This document shows, piece after piece, positions 57,462-64,000 of a stretch of DNA of 64,000 bases (the stretch's first letter is position 1; the number at the start of each line of letters is the position of its first letter). The position numbers and the translations under genes are program-made. The notes under the pieces are model-generated. The model was not told the DNA's origin, did no database searches, and saw nothing but the letters and a program-made list of their open reading frames with translations. The stretch spans positions 1 through 64,000 of the forward strand of contig JAWNZC010000113.1 of assembly GCA_035771165.1 (NCBI GenBank), read 5' to 3'. This DNA comes from Paragorgia papillata. Taxonomy: Eukaryota; Cnidaria; Anthozoa; Scleralcyonacea; Coralliidae.

Positions 57462-57640
57462 AAATTAAGTTTGTCTTATTTAACAGAACATTTAAAATGA
57501 TAGAGTAACAACTTTTGCAGGTTTTTGTTTCCTTGCTTCGTTTTTGAGGTATTTCAGTTTGTTTCATATGTAAATTTAACTTATAAGATAACTTTACATC
57601 ACAGTTTGCATAATGACTTATTGCAAAGTGTTCTACAGGT
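57448..57640 (+). mobile_element. Family G left arm
   Basis: AAAGTGCACATGAAACGAAA, ATGATAGAGTAACAACTTTT and CTTGCTTCGTTTTTGAGGTA follow the left arm of the 21-kb foldback. The inverted right arm is absent. Confidence 0.7.
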
Positions 57641-57740
57641 ATATCTAAAAAAGTTAAAATTTATTTTTCAGAAAACACTTTTGTAACTGTTTTCTAGCCT
57701 TGGATATATAGGGGATATATATATATATATATATATATAT

Positions 57741-57901
57741 AACAGTTTGAATCCTAAAATGTAGTCGTTGCTACTCTGAGTTTGACGCCTCACGTCTTGA
57801 GATGATCTTCAGGCAACTCTGAAGATCGTCTGAAGATCGTCTCAAGACGTGAGGCGTGAAACTCAGAGTAGCAACGACTACAATTTAGGATTCAAACTGT
57901 T
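57741..57901. repeat. Long hairpin carrying hammerhead-like cores in both arms
   Basis: AACAGTTTGAATCCTAAA and GTCGTTGCTACTCTGAGTTT at the left are mirrored at the right over about 72 bp. Each arm, read outward, has the CUGAAGA ... AAAC pair (details in the next entry). Confidence 0.8.
57767..57817 (-). ncRNA. Hammerhead-ribozyme-like motif, G12 replaced
   Basis: Minus strand: stem I GUUGC/GCAAC, core CUGAAGA, stem II CAUCUC/GAGGCG with one mismatch, then CAAAC where GAAAC is expected, stem III ACU-CAG-AGU and triplet GUA. The opposite arm on the plus strand (57830-57870) keeps GAAAC and a better stem II (CGUCUC/GAGGCG) but lacks a stem I partner. The two arms have complementary defects. Confidence 0.45.
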
Positions 57902-57967
57902 ATTTCGCTCTACCAAACACCCGGTATTGAGCACTCTTCAATCTACTACAAACATAACACATCAATT

Positions 57968-58005
<38 letters not shown>

Positions 58006-58285
58006 CTTGCAATTAATGTCCAATCAAATATGTATATCAGCGTCACGTGCCAGCCCAATATTTTATGATGTAGGACAACTACTGTACATATTGGGTAGCA
58101 ACCTTTGGACAGGTTGCACAAGGTATTATTTATTTGCCAATTGAAAGATTATTTGTTCGATATAATAAAACACCTTGAATTTTAATATTAGGCTTGACCT
58201 TCGGTCTCACCCAATATTGAATTTTTGACTTAAATATTTTGCCATATCGGGCTTAGATGAATCCAATAAGTTAATATATATATAT

Positions 58286-59400
58286 ATATATATATATACA
58301 GGGGCGGCGCGGAGCGTAAATTTTTTGGTATTAGTTGTGTTATATAACGTAGGGGGGTCTGTATCCACCCCCAGAAAATTTTGAAATCTAGAGGCTCTGA
58401 AATGCTATTTCCAGCATTCTACAGAAGATATTCTTTGAAAAAATCAAGCGAGATGAAGATCTAAATGCTAAGCATTTTACGCAGTTCGATGACTTCACGA
58501 CCAAATTAACAGAAACATCCATTGAATTATATCTGTCTGAGACTATGATGTGACTAATAATATTGTAGCGGTACATTCCTTATATTCAAACGTCAAACGG
58601 TTAAGTCTACTTTAAATATATTTCGTTTTTAAAATTGTGGGATTGTTGGAAAATACAAACCAGGCACAACTCAGAAAACATAAATGGCAATGTTATAACA
58701 AACTTGTTCACTGTTTCTCTTACTTAGTTTTTAAGTTTACACTTTACAGTTGTGACTCAATAGTAAAGAAAAAAGTTTTGAAACATCCCAGCGATGGCCA
58801 CACGCCTCGTACCGCAACGCCATCTTAGCGATACTGATGCGCTGCACGTGTGAATACAGTAGCTTGCGTGATGCGCCGACAATACATATGATCAGCGCAA
58901 CGTCTGCCTGGTTTTGCGAACACAGGCGGCCAGGGGGGGCATGAAGCGGACTTGCACATGCGCATTGAGATTATTGAAAACGAGGCTTTACTATGCTCAG
59001 TTCTGTTTACGTCTTCGTTGAGGAGCTCTGCGCGCAAAGTAAAGTGTCGTATCGATCAATACTTAATGAAAACGAAGAAACTTTTCTCTTAAATTCATCA
59101 GGACGCCTTTCTATGGCACATCGATCTGAAATTGAATGAGTACCTTCTAAAATCAGAACATAGAGTATGTAGTTTGTAGTTCTCTTTCACGATTTGCTTG
59201 AGACTTTGTCGCGCAACGGAGATATTCGAATTCAGTCAGTCTGGTTTGAGTATATTAAAGTTTATAGGTTAAATATTTGATTTACTGCAGTACTGGGTTT
59301 TTTCCCGTATGTATACGTACAGAGTGCTGACGAGTTTACACTCGCGACTCGTTCATATTTGACGCATTTGAGTATACATACGCTCGTAAACGTATGTCAT
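58286..59400. other. No gene seen; repeat trace
   Basis: 58338-58415 resembles the block at 11265-11300. From about 58800 to 59400 lie several CpG-containing stretches and a small hairpin around GTATACATACG. This may be an intron of the nuclease-like gene; I find no XPG N-terminal exon in it. Confidence 0.45.
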
Positions 59401-59413
59401 TTCTCCCATCAAG

Positions 59414-59830
59414 GTGTGCATTGAAAAGGGATACGGTTACGTTGTCTCGCCTTATGAGAGTGACGCTCAACTTACTTACTTGCAAAAGATCGGCCTTATC
59501 GATTACATTTTGTCTGAAGACTCAGACCTTCTTGTCTTTGGAAGTTCCGAATATACAAAGATTATTTATTCATTATCTGAAGATATGTTTCGATACATGT
59601 GTGTATTGTCTGGATGTGATTATTTACCTTCAGTGAGGGGTATTGGATTGAACAGAGCATTTGCTGCAATGAAACAAAAACCTGCCCCTCGTGATGCAAT
59701 TAATTTTCTAAAGGAGAAGCACAGCATAACTGCCCCTGCCAATTATGAGAACAAAGCTGAAGAGACTGTGTGTGAAACTACACACAACAACACAGTTGAT
59801 GGTGTGGGGAACACCAGTGATGAGGAGTAG
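59414..59830 (+). CDS. EXO1/XPG-type 5' nuclease domain, internal segment (probably a decayed gene)
   Basis: After an acceptor-like TTTCTCCCATCAAG, a frame of 138 codons encodes the I-domain of the FEN1/EXO1 family: VVSPYESDAQL (metal-binding Glu 15 and Asp 17 of the segment), LSEDSDLLVFG (Asp 36, Asp 38), then RYMCVLSGCDYL (Asp 69) and the helix-two-turn-helix start PSVRGIGLNRAFAAM. All seen acidic active-site residues are kept. The SGCDYL and RYMC wording is closest to EXO1. The N-terminal nuclease half is missing upstream and the frame ends in TAG soon after the helix-turn-helix, so the unit is incomplete. These enzymes cut 5' flaps or degrade 5' ends in repair; XPG-like nucleases are also recorded in some DNA transposons, which is an alternative origin here. 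Confidence 0.65.
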   Translation: MCIEKGYGYVVSPYESDAQLTYLQKIGLIDYILSEDSDLLVFGSSEYTKIIYSLSEDMFRYMCVLSGCDYLPSVRGIGLNRAFAAMKQKPAPRDAINFLKEKHSITAPANYENKAEETVCETTHNNTVDGVGNTSDEE

Positions 59831-60053
59831 CATACTTTACCTTTTAAGGTTCTGGGGAGTGCACACCATAAAGAAATGCAAGATGGTGTCTTGGCCATGA
59901 ATGAGCAACAAAAACAAGTTGCAGCACGTCTACAAACAACCAGAACCTACTAATGACTATGACAGCAATGCCATTTTAGTTCAGATCTATTACGGTGAAG
60001 GTTTTAAAGCTGTTGGATATATTGCCCGGGAGGTGACAGGGCTACTCTTATAA
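59831..60053 (+). pseudogene. HIRAN-like domain remnant after the nuclease segment
   Basis: Reading on past the TAG in the same frame gives LPFKVLGSAHHKEMQDGVLA and MNEQQKQVAARLQ. Then the match moves by one frame (59901-60053): QPEPTNDYDSNAILVQIYYG and EGFKAVGYIAREVTG. EPxNxYDxNAI..V followed by GYI.RE is the hallmark of HIRAN domains, which bind DNA 3' ends in HLTF-type proteins. One stop and one frameshift separate the parts, so it is either a pseudogene or the sequence holds a small intron or error. Confidence 0.5.
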
Positions 60054-61020
60054 TGCATTGTCAAGTGACAACAAAATAATTTCAGTTGACATTAAACATA
60101 TACAAGATTCCAAACAACTTTTCAGAACGTTGGATTTAATTATAACATAACCATATTAATTACCAAAAGGGGACCTTGGGATAAAAACATTACAGGGTTG
60201 CATAAAGTTGACCCTAAGTCATGAAACATTTTGACTTCATTGGTATAGGTTTTGAAATTTTAATTTTCAAAATCCACAAAATTCTAGTTCATAATTTACA
60301 AAGTAAAATTTTTGTTTCAATTGAAAACAATGAACTGAGTTGACTTTGTTTCTTCTGTTGCTTTGACAATCTCAGTTTGTTCTTCACCAGTATACCCTAT
60401 AAATAATGACCAGTCCTTAATGACACTACCACATGTATTTATCAACTTCAATTAACATACATATACTGATATACAAATATACTTGAAGATATCACTAACA
60501 ATTGAGGTGCATCCTGATACACCAACAGATACTGTACAGTGTATTGTGATACGCATATACTATAGTTAGGCACAATGATTTTAAAGTAAATGTTTTGATC
60601 AGGTTTTCAAAATGTGTTAATGTTTATTACATGTCAGCCAGTGCCATGCAGTACATGTATGTCCGCGAGATATATGTCCACGAGACAGTGTCCTACTGTA
60701 TTTTGAGATCTTATTCTATAAATTTAAAAAGCAAAAGATAGTTAACATCCATATAACAGCAAAACCATCTTTATGGAACAAAATTACACATACTCTACCA
60801 GTGGCTTTCAGTACTTGCCACTCTTACTGATTCATACTTGCTTTCTCTGCGATAAGAGAATGCAATATTGTGTACATATCAAAGTGAAATATATGTGCAC
60901 AAATTTTGGTACTAACAATTGTACATGTACATCGTATAGTGAAGTATTTCTAAGACTTTGAACCTAATCATTTGATTTGCTTCTTTAACATCTTAATTAT
61001 TGGGAGGTGCTGGTAGTGCT
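60054..61020. other. No gene seen
   Basis: AT-rich sequence downstream of the nuclease remnant. No domain in any frame. Confidence 0.5.
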
Positions 61021-61104
61021 TCAGAAATATATATATATATAAGTGAGTTTTCGTTCACGAAATGTTAGAGAGTGCTCAATACCATATATAGATAGAGCAA
61101 AATA

Positions 61105-61366
<262 letters not shown>

Positions 61367-61955
61367 ACTTATATGTACATTATGAGACTCCAACTTCATC
61401 AAAGTAATCAGTGCCAATAAATTATAGACCAATACCCATTTATAAATCACTTTGCAAGCGCTTACTATAAATGTTACTTTACTTTGTCAACATCATGCTA
61501 ACTCTAAACTTAAGTGAAAAATTAAGGAAAAAACACGATCATTTTCGACGTAAAATCGAGGGGATCGTTGGGGATCGATAGGTAAACCTGATAAATCGAA
61601 TACTATTCTTTCATATTCACGAAGTTTTGTGATAGTTTGGTCTAAAACTTGACGCTCAGAGATCGCAATGTACTGTGCAGTATACGCATTCCTTTACAGG
61701 CGTTTTCACCACCATATTTCAAATAGCCATCAGCAAAACAATCAGTTGAGATATGGCGGCAAAACGTTTCCCACCCCGAAACAAAGACTTAAAAATACTT
61801 CGCAAAGTAAAATTTTCGTAAAATGTTAAGTACATTAGCAAACAATAAAGGAACTTACCTTACAAATATTCACGAAGAAATCGCCGCCATTGAAATTTAC
61901 ATCAAAATACTACCATAATGCACCAGGCACCGCCGCTTCATTCCCCCCCTGACAG
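61367..61955. other. No gene seen
   Basis: Unique sequence. ATATGGCGGCAAAACG near 61750 resembles the ATGGCGGC motifs of other repeats. Confidence 0.45.
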
Positions 61956-61957
61956 GC

Positions 61958-62458
61958 GGCCAAGGTATTAGAATCGCAAAACTAATACCTTGTAGGATTG
62001 CGTTGTTAGATATGCAAATATTCGCATCGTTCTTACCTTTGAAAGAGGATTTATGCCTTTGTTTTGTTAAATATGGATTCAAGAAGGTTTTCCTTTCGTC
62101 AGATAAATTCTAGTCACCATATCAAAGCTTCAAAATTGTTATAAATAATTGCTCTTTGTTTCCATATTATTGAAGTGTTGAACTCCAGTGTTGGGAGCTT
62201 TTCCTTGTGAAATAGGCGATACAGCCGATACTACATGGATGATTTATATATTGAGATGTTATATATTGTTAATGTAATGGAGTGAAAAGAATTGCAGACT
62301 TCTCGCTGCGAAATAAAAGCAGTTTACTTTTAAGTCGAAATAGTAAAGCGTCTGACTTTAAAATATAAATATTGTACCACCTGTGGTGAAATTTAACACC
62401 GAAAATCTGCGTTTCTTGTCAAGCCAAGGTATTAGTTTTGAGATTCTAATACCTTGAC
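61958..62458. mobile_element. Element bounded by CCAAGGTATTAG hairpins
   Basis: CCAAGGTATTAGAATCGCAA with AACTAATACCTTG at the left, and CCAAGGTATTAGTTTTGAG with TCTAATACCTTGAC at the right. Each end is itself a hairpin and the two are inverted to each other. A further cluster of ATTAAATACCTTTAATACC lies at 62640-62702. Confidence 0.5.
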
Positions 62459-62734
62459 GTCTAAGCCTTTCAAACACTTGTCGCTAAAGTCGCTAAGGTT
62501 GTTGCGCGCATCAGCGAGGACGGTACGGTACTGCGGAATTGAAATCAAACAATCAAAAACAAAGATGTTGTTTTCTTCCATCCGTCTCTGTTCTTGGAAT
62601 AATTATATTATTTTACAATTCATTTCAATCTGGAGAAAAAAAGGTATTAGACTATTAAATACCTTTAATACCTTAGCGTATTAAATACCTTTAATACCTT
62701 AGCGCGCCGCCCTATATATATATATATAGTTCAT

Positions 62735-63060
62735 TAATCTACAGACACATGTTTTGCTGTACTACAGCTCATCAGTGTAGCTTGGAACAATCTAGATGTG
62801 AGAACACCACTTATATATACCCAAGCAATCACCAGTGACTGACAATTATTTTACTGCTTGGGGGATAGTATAAATGACATGCATATCTAGAGAGCATGAG
62901 GGGGGATCACAAGGGTACAGCAACTTCACAGAGTGCTCAACAAAGCCAAGTTTTATCTCAAATGTTTGTTGAAATACTGATTCATTTGAAAGGCTATGTC
63001 ATTCGAAAGTTGTGTTTGATCTGATATCAGAATTAACACATAGAAGTTTGTTGAAATTTT
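62735..63060 (-). mobile_element. Hammerhead-bearing repeat C, copy 2
   Basis: Matches 34501-34930, shorter because the CA/TA microsatellite block is missing. Preceded by a TA tract and GCGCGCCGCCC. Confidence 0.75.
62739..62780 (-). ncRNA. Hammerhead-ribozyme-like motif, best stems, G12 replaced
   Basis: Minus strand: stem I CUACA directly followed by CUGAUGA, stem II GCUGU-AGU-ACAGC (5 bp), AAAAC instead of GAAAC, stem III ACA-UG-UGU, triplet GUC, stem I UGUAG (5 bp). All helices pair perfectly; only G12 is wrong, and the other copy at 34.5 kb has the same change, so the change was probably in the source copy. Confidence 0.55.
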
Positions 63061-63339
63061 GATTAATACGTATATTAAAAGATCGGGTTACGACATCCCT
63101 CCCCTTTCAGTCAGATTTTCCTTATTCTGTAAATAATTAACTAATAATGATCAATCGGTAGAATAGTGTAATTATTGTTTCTCGTAATAATTAACGGTCT
63201 GATTGGGATTAATTAATGTCTTTGAACAGTAACAGTTTTAATCTAATGTTCTTTGAGTCTACTCTATCGTGTCGTTCTTTATTTGTTTTCCGCGCGTTCA
63301 GTTGTTTTTCAAGCATTCTGATCGTCTGGGCTGTGGACT
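63061..63339. other. No gene seen
   Basis: Unique AT-rich sequence between two repeats. Confidence 0.5.
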
Positions 63340-63679
63340 CAGTGATGATTTCCAAATTTTAGAAGTGGGGGAACGCTCGCTCACTAAAGTCAAATGGGCG
63401 TGGCCACTGGTCGTAAAATTAAATAGGCGTGGCTCCTGTCTTGAAAGTTGATGGGTGTGTGAAAAGACTACTATTAAGCCTGGCTCAGGCTAGCTGGTTG
63501 GCTAACTTGGTTGAACTCACTCATTGACTCGAAGCAAAAATAGTGCGGTGTTGAACGGTGTTCCACTACGTTTAATTTTTGTTAGGGGGAACGCCGTTCC
63601 CCCACCGTAATATTTGTCAGGGGGAAAAAATACTGGGTGAACGCCGTTCCCCCGCTTTCCCCCTGAACAAACATCACTG
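63340..63679 (-). mobile_element. hAT-type MITE, family F copy 2
   Basis: Inverted relative to 18246-18595. Ends CAGTGATG and CATCACTG; inside GGCGTGGCCACTGG, CTAGCTGGTTGGCTAACTTG and GGGGGAACGCCGTTCCCCC. No matching 8-bp flanks are visible here, unlike copy 1. Confidence 0.8.
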
Positions 63680-64000
63680 GGTGCTGGTCGGTATCTTCTT
63701 TAAGTTCTTCGGTGTTGGTCTGTGTTGGCTGGCTGTGTGGTATACTAACGGTTCATTTTCGTGATGTTATCCAAATATCGCGTAATATATCGCCATGCTT
63801 GTTTAATATGACAGCGTAATTGCGCAGACCACATGTAATATAGGTCATTTTGGAGTTACACTCCACTTTTCGCCATCTTTCGGCCAAGGCCAGTTCTAAA
63901 TACTGTCTGAAAATTAAGTCTAAATTACGTCTGAAATTTGTATTTTCAAGTCTTCATTTTCAGGATTACCCGAATCAAATATTTTTTAGTCAGCAACGTT

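Larger units (their letters stand above)
57660..58285 (+). mobile_element. Interspersed repeat B, copy 2
   Basis: Same blocks as 34100-34500. Here the hairpin at 57741-57901 is inserted between the first block and the second, flanked by TA tracts. Confidence 0.75.

Noticed and set aside
57830..57870. Plus-strand hammerhead in the right arm of the 57.8-kb hairpin as a separate active ribozyme
   Set aside because: The core and stem II are good but the bases upstream of CUGAAGA do not pair with GCAAC after the GUA, so stem I is missing.
63340..63679. 8-bp target duplication for MITE F copy 2
   Set aside because: The 8-mers next to its two ends do not match, so only the copy at 18.2 kb supports a hAT-type duplication.

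Overview
The window looks like metazoan nuclear DNA, most likely from a cnidarian such as an anthozoan. It is AT-rich, has very low coding density, and carries split exons with GT/AG borders. Many short inverted-repeat transposons with intact target-site duplications and many tandem arrays fill it. The organism call is an inference; no ribosomal RNA gene or full-length gene fixes it.

Coding content is sparse. From left to right I can support: an immunoglobulin-domain exon with clean splice sites (about 5.6-5.95 kb, minus); the 3' end of a LINE reverse-transcriptase ORF (26.27-26.49 kb, plus); a possible acidic protein tail next to a 3-kb minisatellite (27.5-28.3 kb, minus); a terminal SPRY/B30.2 exon (33.6-34.1 kb, minus); a first exon of a RecQ-like helicase (41.8-42.1 kb, minus) and a second RecQ-like fragment (51.63-51.81 kb, minus); and an EXO1/XPG-type nuclease piece followed by a HIRAN-like piece, separated by a stop and a frameshift (59.4-60.05 kb, plus).

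The rest is repeats. Six blocks of a 120-bp satellite (family A) lie in both orientations at 0-0.2, 7.4-8.7, 9.95-10.5, 13.3-13.8 and 23.3-24.4 kb. tRNA-like tandem arrays lie at 2.5-3.1 and 20.1-21.0 kb. Two families of TTAA-ended and CTGTCCGA-ended units (D and E) share a core in opposite orientation. Large minisatellites lie at 3.4-4.2, 27.7-30.7, 31.4-33.0, 35.2-36.0 and 53.8-56.5 kb.

The 36-56 kb part is a mosaic of non-autonomous DNA transposons. Several have exact 8- or 9-bp target duplications, and two places show nested insertions whose order can be read from the duplications.

The most interesting signal is a set of hammerhead-ribozyme-like motifs in four unrelated repeat families: family A; the repeat at 34.5 and 62.7 kb; and the two inverted-repeat hairpins at 57.8 and 61.1 kb. 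The copy at 61137-61178 (minus) has every conserved core residue, a paired stem I, a 3-bp stem III and a GUA cleavage triplet. This pattern is known from Penelope-like elements and small self-cleaving retrozymes. Here the motifs sit in tandem satellites and head-to-head palindromes.
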